From Heliopora coerulea (taxonomy: Eukaryota > Cnidaria > Anthozoa > Scleralcyonacea > Helioporidae), in NCBI GenBank assembly GCA_030142905.1, contig JASJOG010000114.1:558001-622000 (forward strand): 64,000 nt of DNA, given 5' to 3'. The notes beneath the pieces are model-generated. The model was not told where the DNA came from. It searched no databases and saw nothing but the letters and a program-made list of their open reading frames with translations. Every line of letters begins with the position of its first letter. The stretch's first letter is position 1. Below are positions 10,701 to 19,926 of this stretch, in pieces. The translations under genes and the position numbers were made by a program.

Positions 10701-11694
10701 CAAACCTTTTTTCTTCATTATATCCAAATAAATTAATTGCAATGTTATTATTTTTTTCAAATTTCTCAATATCTGTAAATCTGCATGGGAATTCCATACC
10801 TTTTGTATTAAAACTCTCAGCTTTCTTTTTTAAAATTTTTGTAATTCTTCCAGGATTTTTCAAATTAGGATTAGTTTTCAAAAGTTCACTTATTGCAACA
10901 CACCACAATAAACATTTTTGGTCATCATTTTGTGGATTAATAATTGCTTTTTTATCTTTTAAAAATTTTGGAGTAGGAATATAAGATAATGCAAGTAATC
11001 GTTTAATTTTATTAATATTAAGAATTATTTTTAAACTTTTATAAAATTTCCATAAACTTGAATTTCTTAAATATTCTTCAAAACTTTGAATAATTTTATC
11101 TTTCATTTTTTTATATATTTCATCAAAATTGTTTCCATCAAAAATTTCTTCATAATAACTATGAAAATGTGCATTATCTGTAGTTTCTTCTCCAGTTGCT
11201 GGATTTGCTTTTTTCATTAAACATACAAGAGTTATTTGTTGTTTTGTACTTGGATATTTTTTAAATTTTTTTATTACCAATGGTTTTATTTTTTCCAACA
11301 GACTCAAAGGGTCATATAAAGATAATCCGACTTCTTCCAAATCCATTTCATATCTTTTTGTTACTTTCAAAGCTTCTTTATTCAATTTAAACTTTTGTTC
11401 AACTGGAGGTATGGGAGCTTTTCCTTGTATTTTGTTAAATATATCAAAAACATTTTCTTTTAAATGATTATACCAATTTGTTATTTTTTCTGTTCCTTGG
11501 TTTACATTATTTCTATATTTATCAAATAAATTAAGTACTTCTTCTTTAGACTTGTTAAATAAATTATTTGCTTTTTCTTTAGCATTTTTAACCCAAGTTT
11601 TAAGCAAACTTGATTTAAAAACATTTTTTGGTTTTAATAGAGGTACGTTAATATTAGGGACATCTGTGTCCAATAAATTTCTTGTTGTGTTCAT
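7704..11694 (-). pseudogene. polB: E1 protein-primed family B DNA polymerase, three lesions
   Basis: Replicates the element from its ends. Reading leftward from the ATG at 11694: an N-terminal region of unknown function, then a zinc-finger-like ICNYCLQNF...H segment, exonuclease I (YADFEC, about 10285), a Cys-His cluster (CYAC...DHCHYTGKYRGAA), exonuclease II (HNLQNYDSH, about 9815), exonuclease III (YLKTDVILLAD, about 9230), polymerase motif A (YLDANNLYG, about 8940), motif B (NNSVFGKTMEN, about 8500) and motif C (FTDTDS, about 8225). Key exonuclease and polymerase acidic residues are all present. Lesions: in-frame TGA near 10388, a frameshift near 9735, and TGA near 9151 at a Trp codon of E2. 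Length is about 1,330 codons. The N-terminal AT-hooks seen in E2 are absent. Two hairpin insertions (8737-8751, 9935-9975) and a 12-bp tandem repeat interrupt it. Confidence 0.95.
10565..10642 (-). repeat. 12-bp tandem repeat inside E1 polymerase
   Basis: About six copies of a 12-bp unit (plus strand TTCACATGTGTA and variants) encode a run of NTHV/DTHV tetrapeptides in the minus-strand polymerase. E2 has no repeat at the matching place (about 55600). The unit contains the palindrome CACATGTG. It lies in a linker before the zinc-finger segment. Confidence 0.9.
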
Positions 11695-11811
11695 TCTTTA
11701 TTTATATATTTATTTTTTTCTTAAAGGCAATATGATGCAAAAAAAAGAATAAAAATCATCTGATTTTTATTCTTAAACACACGCAAAGATCTTCAATGAT
11801 TAAATAAAATA

Positions 11812-12117
11812 TTACTTAATAAATATAAAAATATTAAATAATGAATATAATTTTTTTAAGCTTGGACTCAAAATAATTTTATAAGTTGTAGTATAAATTT
11901 TTTCTCCAGCTTCATAATCAATTTCAAAATCATTAAAAATACAAAATTTTTCATCATAATTTATCGAAAATTCATGATGTGGTAATAATTCTCCTTCACC
12001 TGAAAGTTTAGCAATTTCTTTAGTAAAAATATAATATAAATGGTCTTCACCATAATCTTCATAATTTTCATAATATAAAAATGTTTCAATAAATTTTTCT
12101 GAGTCCACTTGATTCAT
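11812..12117 (-). CDS. Small Polinton protein b (101 aa), unknown
   Basis: Open frame with an E2 counterpart at 53881-54189. The two share a central block (GEG...LPHHEF and KFCIFND or KYCIFND), then a Y-rich beta-like C-terminal half, while the N-termini differ. No transmembrane segment or known motif. It is small, acidic and cytoplasmic-looking. It lies between the polymerase and the SAP/NUMOD1-like gene on the same strand. Family unknown; conservation in both copies shows it is a real gene. Confidence 0.75.
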   Translation of the reverse strand: MNQVDSEKFIETFLYYENYEDYGEDHLYYIFTKEIAKLSGEGELLPHHEFSINYDEKFCIFNDFEIDYEAGEKIYTTTYKIILSPSLKKLYSLFNIFIFIK

Positions 12118-12159
12118 TGTTTTTTATTATATAAAAATTTTTCTTTAAAAGCATTTTGT

Positions 12160-12501
12160 TTATTCAGAAAAAACCAAAAATGTTTGATCATTAATTTTCA
12201 AATCTTTTTTTGCTTTAATTCTGTACTTGATGCTTTCTGCATTTAGGTTAAAATTTTTTGCAGCAGAATAAAGACTTTTAAAATTGAAAGTTTCACCTGT
12301 TTCTTTGTTTATAATAATTATTGACGTTGGTTTTTTCATTTTTTCTCTACAATATTTTTCAAACTTTTCATTAGGTTTACTAATTTCGAAACCAAGTATT
12401 TTTTCAAGCTCATTTTTTTTGTAAGTTTTATAATATTTTATTTTTTTTTCTTTTGCAATATCTCTCAATTGCTTCATAGTATAACGACTTTGATTGTTCA
12501 T
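12160..12501 (-). CDS. SAP/Rho-N-like plus NUMOD1-like DNA-binding protein c (113 aa)
   Basis: Residues about 7-37 (MKQLRDIAKEKKIKYYKTYK and KNELEKILG) form a SAP or Rho-N-like helix-extended-helix that usually binds nucleic acid. Residues about 65-105 (KETGETFNFKSLYSAAKNFN, followed by SIKYRI) resemble NUMOD1, the DNA-binding helix-turn-helix found at the end of phage and organelle homing endonucleases. No nuclease domain is attached. E2 has an intact copy (53424-53798). The start is preceded by AATAAATG. Possible role: DNA-binding regulator or replication accessory. Confidence 0.65.
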   Translation of the reverse strand: MNNQSRYTMKQLRDIAKEKKIKYYKTYKKNELEKILGFEISKPNEKFEKYCREKMKKPTSIIIINKETGETFNFKSLYSAAKNFNLNAESIKYRIKAKKDLKINDQTFLVFSE

Positions 12502-12642
12502 TTATTATATATTATTTTTTATTTAAGAACAAATTTTTTTTTCTTAACATTTAAAACATTGAAAAAGTTTTATTGTTAAACCAAAAAGAAATAATTATAA
12601 TTCCAAACATTACAACAGTATCCATTTATTTTATTTATACCG

Positions 12643-13071
12643 TTATACAAATTTATAAACTATGTAGCCTCCTGATAATCCAACCAGAAAAAAAGCAACA
12701 TTTTGATATTCTTTCATTTCATCTGAAGGTTTATAATAATCTTCTAATTTTGGTTCATTTTCTGCTGTATTATTGTATTCATTTTGTAAATTTTTAAAAC
12801 GATTATTAATTTCTGCAAGAGTTTTCAAAGACATGTTTGTTGTATTTATATCTGCATTTGCATCAGACAATTGTTGTCTTAATTTTTCAATCTGTTCTTT
12901 TTTTTCCACTTGTTTTTCATACCATTTTTCCTTCGCTTCGCTCAGTTTTTCCATTGCTTCATTATGTCTTTTTATCTCTTTTTCATATCCAGAATGATTT
13001 AATTTTGAAAATAAAAATCCAGCACCTGCAAAAGCAACTGCATTAAATAATCCACCAACAACTGTTTCCAT
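12643..13071 (-). CDS. Polinton membrane/coiled-coil protein d (142 aa)
   Basis: A glycine-rich hydrophobic N-terminal segment (residues about 4-24), a long charged helix with heptads (about 28-95), a conserved LEDYYKPSD motif (about 109-117) and a C-terminal hydrophobic segment (about 123-142). Matches E2 52900-53328 closely and a broken copy in E0 (26500-26842). Such two-ended membrane proteins recur in invertebrate Polintons; the role is unknown but a virion-membrane or lytic protein is plausible. Start preceded by AATAAATG. Confidence 0.8.
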   Translation of the reverse strand: METVVGGLFNAVAFAGAGFLFSKLNHSGYEKEIKRHNEAMEKLSEAKEKWYEKQVEKKEQIEKLRQQLSDANADINTTNMSLKTLAEINNRFKNLQNEYNNTAENEPKLEDYYKPSDEMKEYQNVAFFLVGLSGGYIVYKFV

Positions 13072-13104
13072 TTATTTTTAAAAAATCTTCTATTTTTGTT
13101 TTAT

Positions 13105-13115
13105 CAGCTTTGCTG
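13105..13115 (+). repeat. 11-bp hairpin between genes d and e
   Basis: CAGCTTTGCTG: CAGC/GCTG arms with a 3-nt loop. Noncoding example of the mini-hairpin family described in the findings. Confidence 0.8.
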
Positions 13116-13117
13116 GT

Positions 13118-13351
13118 TTATTGTTTAAAAGGGTTCTCAGGAATCCACTTTTTGTCTTGTGCATATTTAATCCCAAGTGTTGATAATCCTACAGCTGCTG
13201 CAAGTTTTAAAGTAGGTACTAAACTAGCCGGAGTTGACAAGCCATCACTAAATGCTTTTCTTGTTATCATTCCAATTCCAACAGCCCCCAGTGTAATTAA
13301 TGTAGAATCATACAATTCATTCATAGCTTCTTTTCTATTCATTTTGGTCAT
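13118..13351 (-). CDS. Small two-helix membrane protein e (77 aa)
   Basis: Starts MTKMNRKEAMNELYD, with hydrophobic segments at about 17-34 and 45-62 and a basic, Trp-containing tail ending in PFKQ. E2 52645-52878 is nearly identical, and E0 26880-27086 keeps the MNELYD start. The MNELYD start and the C-terminal PF are recurrent features of this Polinton family. Likely a small membrane protein; function unknown. Start preceded by TATAAATAAATG. Confidence 0.8.
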   Translation of the reverse strand: MTKMNRKEAMNELYDSTLITLGAVGIGMITRKAFSDGLSTPASLVPTLKLAAAVGLSTLGIKYAQDKKWIPENPFKQ

Positions 13352-13410
13352 TTATTTATATACATAATTTTTATAATTAAATCAACTTTGTTACCTGTCG
13401 GTTTGCTTCC

Positions 13411-13839
13411 TTACAGGTTTTCAATAGAGCACCTAGATGGTATTTTTTCATTTACATATCTTCTATTAATTTCATCATCATTCTTATTTTTTTCATTATT
13501 TACGATTACTTTTTCTTCCCTTCGATCACTTTCTCTTTTGTCTCTTTTATATGAATAATATAATCCACCAATAGAAATAACAAGCCCTAAAACTCCAATA
13601 AAATGTCTATAATCTAAATAATTGATTATTTCTCCTTTTTCTTTCTCTAATTTAGAAGCTTCTGATTGGACTTTAGATTCTTCCATCTGTCGCTGTCTTG
13701 CTTTTCTTTCTTTTGCTTCTCTTGAAATTTTTGCCAACCTTTTTCCCAATTCTACTTTTCTTGGATCTTTTACTTTAACAGCTTTGCTGCTTTCAGATTT
13801 TTCAACTGCTGTTATTTTAGCTTCGCTTTGTTCACTCAT
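13411..13839 (-). CDS. Single-pass membrane protein f (142 aa)
   Basis: The basic N-terminal half contains DPRKVELGKRLAKISREAKE and is Lys/Glu rich. One transmembrane segment lies at about 78-97 (GVLGLVISIGGLYYSYKR), with a charged tail. E2 52157-52597 and E0 28137-28461 are homologues. Relative to E2 this copy has a 15-bp in-frame insertion holding the hairpin CAGCTTTGCTG at 13779-13789. Start preceded by TATAAATAAATG. Function unknown. Confidence 0.75.
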   Translation of the reverse strand: MSEQSEAKITAVEKSESSKAVKVKDPRKVELGKRLAKISREAKERKARQRQMEESKVQSEASKLEKEKGEIINYLDYRHFIGVLGLVISIGGLYYSYKRDKRESDRREEKVIVNNEKNKNDDEINRRYVNEKIPSRCSIENL

Positions 13840-13940
13840 TTATTTATAAGTGTATTTAAAATTTATTGTAATTTATTTAAAATGTATTTAAAATTTATTA
13901 CAAGTTGTTTGTAAGTTATTACAAGTTATTTACAAGTTAA

Positions 13941-15091
13941 TTACAAATTTTTAATAACATCTTCATCAAAATCTACATTAAATTTTTGACACAATACAAT
14001 ATGATTCATTAAAATTTTGTTTATCTGTTATTTTTTTATGTAATTGTATAGCAATAAATGCAATTTTTCCTTTGAAACAATCTGTCACTTTACCATTTGT
14101 TACAGTTTTATTACTTCCTCCAAAAACCAACGAAGTTAAACCACTTGTAACTTGTGCTGATGCAAACGCTTTAATTAATTTTCCGTTAAAAAATTTTTGA
14201 ATTACTATTTTTTAAGGGATATGATTCCCTATCATAATGAACAGAAATGCATTTCATTTTGTTATATTCTGTTGGGTCAGCTTTCAATGGAAACACATTT
14301 GGATTTATATCTAAATAATTGTTTCCTACTCCATAAACAATTAATCTTTTTGTAGAAGCATTGTCAAGATTTTGGAAGTCTATCATTTTGTAAATTCTAT
14401 TGCTACTACCTTTATTTCCAAAAATTGCAGTAAAATCATTTGTTCTTTTAATATTTTGTCTTTCCATTTCATAAACTAGAAAAATATGAACATGGTCTTT
14501 TAAATTTGAAGAAGCAGTCGGGGTGTTTATATTAACTGGAACTTCAAAAAAATTACTTTCATCCTTAAAATACATTTTGTTTGGAGTTTCATAAAATGGC
14601 CTATTTAATTGTCCTTCCGTAAACAAATTTACATCCAAATTTTCTGTTTCTGTTTGATTATAAACTGTTAAGATTCTGTTATCACCATTTCTATAAATAA
14701 TATATGAAGTATCATCTTTAATTTCATAAACTGCAGTATAAAATTTAAAAAATTGAAACCAAAATGTATTAAATTTGACATCTACATATTTTCTTGTGAT
14801 AATATGTGTTTCATGCGTTGGTTGGTGATAAGTAGAAATTATTTTATGATTTCCCATATCCAAATCTCCAGTCATTGTTCCACCTGTTTTTGATAATTTT
14901 GTATCAACATATTTTTTTCGAGCCAAATGTTTATCATCTATAGGATCAATTGTTGAAATTATTTTATTTGTGTTTATAGTCAAATCGCCAGTCATCGTAC
15001 CGCCTGTTAAAGATAATTTTTTATCAAATTCATTTAAAATGAAATTTTTTCTTTTTGAGCTAAAATCATCATCATTAAATATAACACTCAT
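13941..15091 (-). pseudogene. Fibre-like protein g, frameshifted near the C-terminus
   Basis: The N-terminal part has two phage-fibre-style repeats, each LSLTGGTMTGDL-like, followed by N(K/H)II and a K-Y-V-D end (residues about 27-65 and 66-105). The remainder (about 240 residues) is a beta-rich domain related to the C-terminal domain of gene h, with a lectin/LamG-like look (WFQFF..., YEIKDD..., FVV/FLVYEM). A 2-bp loss near 14186 breaks the frame; a further indel lies near 14010. E2 50899-52055 retains the normal C-terminus but is broken elsewhere. Probable virion fibre or receptor-binding protein; the receptor is unknown. Confidence 0.75.
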
Positions 15092-15096
15092 TTATT

Positions 15097-16541
15097 TTAT
15101 ATATTTATAGGATTATGATTGACATTGTATAAATTACAAAGAACATAATGATAAAACAAAATTTCTTTTTCTGTCATTTTTTCGTGTTTTAAAATTGAAA
15201 AGAAAGATATTGATCCATCAAAAGGTGAATTTGTGTTGTTTTTTATATCACCAATTGTTAAAGTTGTATCTCCTAAAACAGGCTTGGCCGTGAAAGATGT
15301 TAACTTTTTTCCATTACAATAAACACTACTTTTATCATTATTTGCTGTTGTATACACATCCCAATGAATACTCAAACATATCCATTTATTCAAAACTCCA
15401 GCATTGGCTTTTGATTGAAAAGCAGCAATTGGTGTCTTATGATTTACAGCATTTGAACCAATACAGATAAAATTAGCACTATCTCCAGCAATAACTAATT
15501 CTTTTGTAGTTGGATTTGCAAAACAAACAAATCTGTCAAAACCCCCATTATCATGTCCAAAAATTCCTCCTTTTAACCAATCACTTCCAGATGAAGGAAC
15601 AGAATTCAATTTATAAACAACAAAAACATTTACAATATCTTTTTTTCCTGATATTGGATTAATGTTGGAATCTGAAATCATTCTATTGTTATTAAATTTT
15701 AAAAAATATTTATTATCTTCCTTTTCACTTTCTAAACACAAGGAAGGTTGAAGACTTTTTGTTGTTTGTTTAAAATTGTTTCCTTCAATTCCATAATCAA
15801 TTATTTCTTTTACTTTTTTACCATTTCTTTCAAACAACAAATCATAAATTGAATTATATTCAACAAAATATAAATTATGAAATTTCAAAGAAAAATTATC
15901 TTTCAACACTGAAAAACTAACATTTTTTTGAGAATGTTTAAATTATCATCAATATATTTCTTCCTCGCTAAATGTGTTTCAAGTGTAGGATTTGTTGAAG
16001 AAATAATTTTATTACTTCCAATTGTAACATCACCTGTCAATGTTCCACCAGTTAGGGATAATTTTTTAGAATCTTGATTATCTACATATTTTTTTCTTGC
16101 TAAATGTTTTTCACCCGTAGGATCTGAAGTTGTTAGAATTTTATGATTTCCCATGTCAATATTTCCTGACATTGTTCCACCAGTTAGGGATAATTTTCTA
16201 GAATCTCGATCATCTACATATTTTTTTCTAGCTAAATCTTTATCACTTGTGGGATTCACAGTTGTTGAAATTTTATTATTATTCATGCTGATATTTCCCG
16301 TCATGGTACCACCAGATTTTAATAAATAATTTCCAGCTGAAGTTCCTGCTTTGCTGACGCTGTCATCTACGTATTTCTTCCTTGCTAAATGGGCGTTTTC
16401 TGTTGGATCAACTGATGTTATGATATGGTTTGAACCCATGTTAATATCTCCTGTCATATCCCCTCCTGTAGTAGAAAGTTTTCCTGTTACATCAGATTTT
16501 AAAGATTCATGTTTACTTTCATATCCATAGAATAAACTCAT
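15097..16541 (-). pseudogene. Fibre-like protein h with five TGGTMTGD repeats, one frameshift
   Basis: The N-terminal 212 residues hold five repeats of about 38 residues: (S/G)GTM(T/S)G(D/N)I, N(K/H)I, P(T/S), then HLARKKYVD. Such repeats form the trimeric shaft of tailed-phage fibres. The C-terminal 270 residues (15097-15909) form a beta-rich, probably lectin/LamG-like head with VFVVYKLNSVP, WICLSIHWD and FSILKHEKMTEKEI motifs. The frame breaks at about 15905, between shaft and head. The ATG directly abuts the stop of gene i (TAAATG overlap). E2 49445-50893 is homologous with a nonsense codon in a different place. A likely role is host attachment. Confidence 0.8.
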
Positions 16542-17219
16542 TTATTTAATAATAATTTCCAATAAAACATTTCCTATAGAAGAAGAATTATTTCCTTCTA
16601 CTTTGAATTCTAATTCATTGTAAGTTCCATTTGATAATTTTATTCCTCCTGTTTCTTCAGGTGGATAAATTTTAGTAACACTACCTTTTAATGTTTGCTC
16701 TGTTGTTATTGGAACTTGAACAAGTACATTACTTCTTTTACCATCCACGAAATTTTTACTTTTATCAATCATATTACAGCTTATGTTTACATATTCCAAG
16801 TTGTTATTAATATTTACCATGCTGTTGCTCTCTGTTAATGTATTTGCTTGTATAACTTTATTTTCTGGAAATCCTATGATTGGTCCAAATGTTTGTAAAT
16901 TTAATGTTTTATCTGATTTTATTGTACATTTTCCAGAAAAATCAATTTGTTCTAATTCTATTTTCCCAACATTTTCAAATTCAGTTTTTAAAATATTAAA
17001 GGTATAATATCCATCTTTAAAGTTAACTTTTCTGTTAGCACCTTGTGTATCATAAGTATAATGATGAATATTTTTATCCAAATTATCATAATTCCAAAAA
17101 ATACTTACTGACTTTACAAACATTTTATGGCAATTGTTTAATATAATTGGTTCATCTAATGAAATTACTTTATTAGAGTTTTCATCTTTTGTTATGAAGA
17201 TTTTTAAAGATATTGTCAT
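16542..17219 (-). CDS. Putative minor capsid (penton-like) protein i (225 aa)
   Basis: All-beta-looking protein with no membrane segment. Conserved blocks shared with E2 and E0: an N-terminal strand rich in K/I, then FSGKCTIKSDKTLN, then PI(I/L)GF..NKVI, then LEY(V/I)(N/E)ISC, then PITTEQTLKGSV. This layout (lattice-like strands, GF box, N-I-S-C box) resembles proteins thought to be the single-jelly-roll penton of Polintons, but that is an inference. Intact here; frameshifted in E2 (48747-49444); interrupted by MITEs in E0 (31312-32210). The stop codon is followed at once by the ATG of fibre gene h, suggesting coordinate expression with the fibre. Confidence 0.6.
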   Translation of the reverse strand: MTISLKIFITKDENSNKVISLDEPIILNNCHKMFVKSVSIFWNYDNLDKNIHHYTYDTQGANRKVNFKDGYYTFNILKTEFENVGKIELEQIDFSGKCTIKSDKTLNLQTFGPIIGFPENKVIQANTLTESNSMVNINNNLEYVNISCNMIDKSKNFVDGKRSNVLVQVPITTEQTLKGSVTKIYPPEETGGIKLSNGTYNELEFKVEGNNSSSIGNVLLEIIIK

Positions 17220-17236
17220 TTATTTTATAATATATT

Positions 17237-18771
17237 TTATAATATATATTTTGATATTAAAATTCCACCAACAATCGATAAAGATAAAATAATAAAAGAT
17301 TCGCTTTTCATAGTATTTTTTGATGATGTTGAAAAGTTATTTAAAGGTTTTTGTAATTTATTATTTTTTAAAGGTTTTTGTGATTTATCTAAAGGTTTTT
17401 GTGATTGATCTAAATTTTCAAGTTTTTTTAATTCAATGTTGTGTTGTTTAACATCTTTTGTGTTGGATACTCCATAATAATTTAAATTTTTATTAATTCC
17501 AAAAACCATATTTTCTGATGAAACTTTTAGTTTATTATTGTAACCATCAATTGGATCTTTTAAAATAATTAAAGATGATGGAATTAACCATAAAGTTGGA
17601 CTTATAGCAGTATTTAAAACTACATTAGTTGATGAAATTGCTTTATTCATATTATTAATCCATGTTGATGTATCATAATTTATTATAGAATCTTCAACAA
17701 TTTGTCTAAAAACTTTTTGTGTTTCTAATGCTGAAGCTCTATTTGAAACAATACTTTGTCTAGTTCTAGCTTGCGCTCCAAGAATTGCATAAAGATATGC
17801 TTCAATGCTCTGGTTTAATAATTCTGTTCCATGTTTTGTAAGTCCATTTGAAATTCTAGGAACAAATTTTTTATAATCATTTTGAGTGTCTCTAATTTGT
17901 CCTGGTCCATGTTGATAAGTTTTGTATGGATCTGTTCCAACGATGTCTTGTCCTAAATGCTCATTTTTATAATGTAAAATTTCTTGCCATGTCCATTTTG
18001 GATAATGATCTTTTAAAAAATTTGCATTAAATGTATTCAAAATTGAAAAGTTGCCAGTTTGAAACTGTCTCATAATTCTTCTAACTGTAAAATATAAATG
18101 AAATCTAATAAATGAAGTAATTTGTTTTGGAACATTCCCTCCGGTCAGCGCTCCGCTGTCAGCTGAAAATAATAAATGCTGTATTGATATTCCACAACCA
18201 TAAGATGCTATCCATGTTCCTACAATACTATGAAAATATGGTTCTTTTAAATTCCATTTTGCATTATCATTTGTACTTATATTTAATGAATTTAAATTGC
18301 TTTGAAAATAATCTGTATTGTTTACATAAATTCTAAACTGATTTATAGGATAACTTAAAACATATTGTGTTGGAAAATTATCCCAATAATAAGATTTTCC
18401 AGTATAATCAACATGTCTTTTTCCTCTTGGTAATTCTTGTACATTTCCACCAATTTTCCATATTTTTGGAAAGTGAACTACTGGTTTATTTATTGTTAAG
18501 TATTTTGTCACATTTGGGTCATTTTTAAATGTATCTGAATCTATATCAGTTTGAATATATTCATTATTAATAAAATAGATTTTTGCGTCATTAAAACTTC
18601 CGTCTTTATCAAAATCAGCTTCAAATGTAAATTTTGATAAATCTGCATAAGGATATTGTTCTAAAAAATTTTCTTTTAATTTTTTATCTACAATTTTTGT
18701 TTCTTTTTTAACAAGATCATAATATTTTCCATAATATTTTTTTCATATTCTTCCTCCATTTTTTGATTCAT
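17237..18771 (-). pseudogene. Conserved Polinton protein j (about 500 aa), frameshift near the N-terminus
   Basis: The main frame (17237 to about 18740) matches E2's intact 506-residue protein throughout. The natural ATG is at 18771, but a frameshift near 18745 separates it. Conserved blocks: FPKIWK(I/L)GG, YVLSYPINQFRIYVN, CGISIQHLLFSAD, and a helical YLYAILGAQARTRQSIVSNR. QKPL repeats and a C-terminal transmembrane helix (IILSLSIVGGILISKYIL) follow. A 24-bp in-frame insertion (18135-18158) carries a CAGCG/CGCTG hairpin absent from E2. The family recurs in Polintons; a tail-anchored virion structural protein is possible, but the function is unknown. Confidence 0.75.
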
Positions 18772-18799
18772 TGTTTATTTTTACAATATTAAAAAATAA
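18772..18799. promoter_or_regulatory. 28-bp divergent start region between genes j and k (E1)
   Basis: The start codons of the conserved protein (minus) and integrase (plus) are only 28 bp apart. The gap is almost pure A/T with AATATT and ends AAATAAATG on the integrase side. Transcription in both directions must start here or inside the coding sequence. E2 has an even shorter, nearly palindromic counterpart at 47191-47208. Confidence 0.5.
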
Positions 18800-19921
18800 A
18801 TGAACGCGAAGCGTGTTAACAAAGTGAGTGATGAAGAAGTTGTTATTGAACAAGAATTGAGAGCCATTTACTACAACCCAGAAACAGGTTATCAATCTGC
18901 GGAAAGACTTTATCAAAAAGCAAAAGAAAAAGGATTAAACATTAGTAGAAAAATTGTACAAGACTGGTTAAAAACACAAGATACTTTTTCAAGATACAAA
19001 CCAATTGTTAGAAAGCATAAATTCCAAAAAAGTTTTGTAAAAGATTTAGGAGACCAAATACAAATGGACTTGGTTGATATGGGAAAATATAAAAACCAGA
19101 ATAAAGGATATTATTGGATATTAACAGCGGTTGAAATTTTAAGCCGATATGCATTTGCAATTCCTGTATATAGAAAAGATACTAAAAATATGACAAAAGC
19201 TGTGGATGAATTATTAAAACAATTTAAAGAAAGGTTTGGGAAATATCCAAAAGTTTCTCAATTTGATGAAGGAAAAGAGTTTTACAATGTTGGTGTTAAA
19301 GAACTCTTGAAAGAACATAATGTTGAATATTTTTCCACAAACTCAGATAGAAAAGCAGCTATTGTTGAAAGATTTAATAGAACTTTAAAAACATCCATGT
19401 GGAAATATTTTTACAGTAAAGGAACTTATAATTGGATTAACATTTTGAGTAACCTTGTTAAAAATTATAATAATACTAAACATAGTGCTATATTAATGAA
19501 ACCCACTGATGTAAACAATTCTAATAAAGACCAAGTGTGAATTACACTCTATGGTTATCCATTAGGAGATTTACCTTTACCTAAATTCAGAATGGGTGAT
19601 ACTGTTAGAATTTCTAAATATAAGAATATCTTTACTAAAGGTTATGAAGCAAATTTCACAGAAGAGCTTTTTAAAATTGTAAAAGTATTCAGAGGTGATC
19701 CAAACATGTACGAAGTGGAAGATTTAGAAAGAGAACCAATCATTGGAAAGTTTTATGAACAGGAATTATCTGCTGTGGATAAAAAGGATGATATATATAA
19801 AGTAGAGAAAATATTAAAAAAGAAAAAAGTAAAAGGTAAAAATATGGTGTTGGTAAAGTGGTTAGGTTATGATAATAAACATAACTCTTGGATACCGGAA
19901 GAAAATATTCAAAACATATAA
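18800..19921 (+). pseudogene. int: Polinton integrase with chromodomain, one in-frame TGA
   Basis: Retroviral-type DDE integrase that inserts the element and makes the 6-bp duplication. Residues 1-80 hold the N-terminal helical domain with no obvious HHCC zinc site. The catalytic core has Asp90 (IQMDLVD), Asp156 (SQFDEGKEF) and Glu190 (AIVERFNRT). The C-terminal region has an SH3-like barrel (DTVRISKYK) and a chromodomain (about 330-372: YKVEKIL..., MVLVKWLGYDNKHNSWIPEE), which would target modified histones. A TGA at 19538-19540 replaces a TGG of E2. Otherwise open. The start ATG has the AAATAAATG context. Begins the right arm; followed after 5 bp by the hydrophobic protein gene. Confidence 0.92.
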
Positions 19922-19926
19922 AATAA

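Noticed and set aside
10565..10984. Plus-strand ORF with a Cys-rich FTCV repeat
   Set aside because: It is the antisense of the NTHV tandem repeat in the minus-strand polymerase; no independent support.
9151..19540. TGA read as Trp (recoding) in E1
   Set aside because: Two TGA codons fall at Trp positions of E2, but others do not, TAG, TAA and frameshifts also occur, and E2 uses TGG; simple decay explains it.
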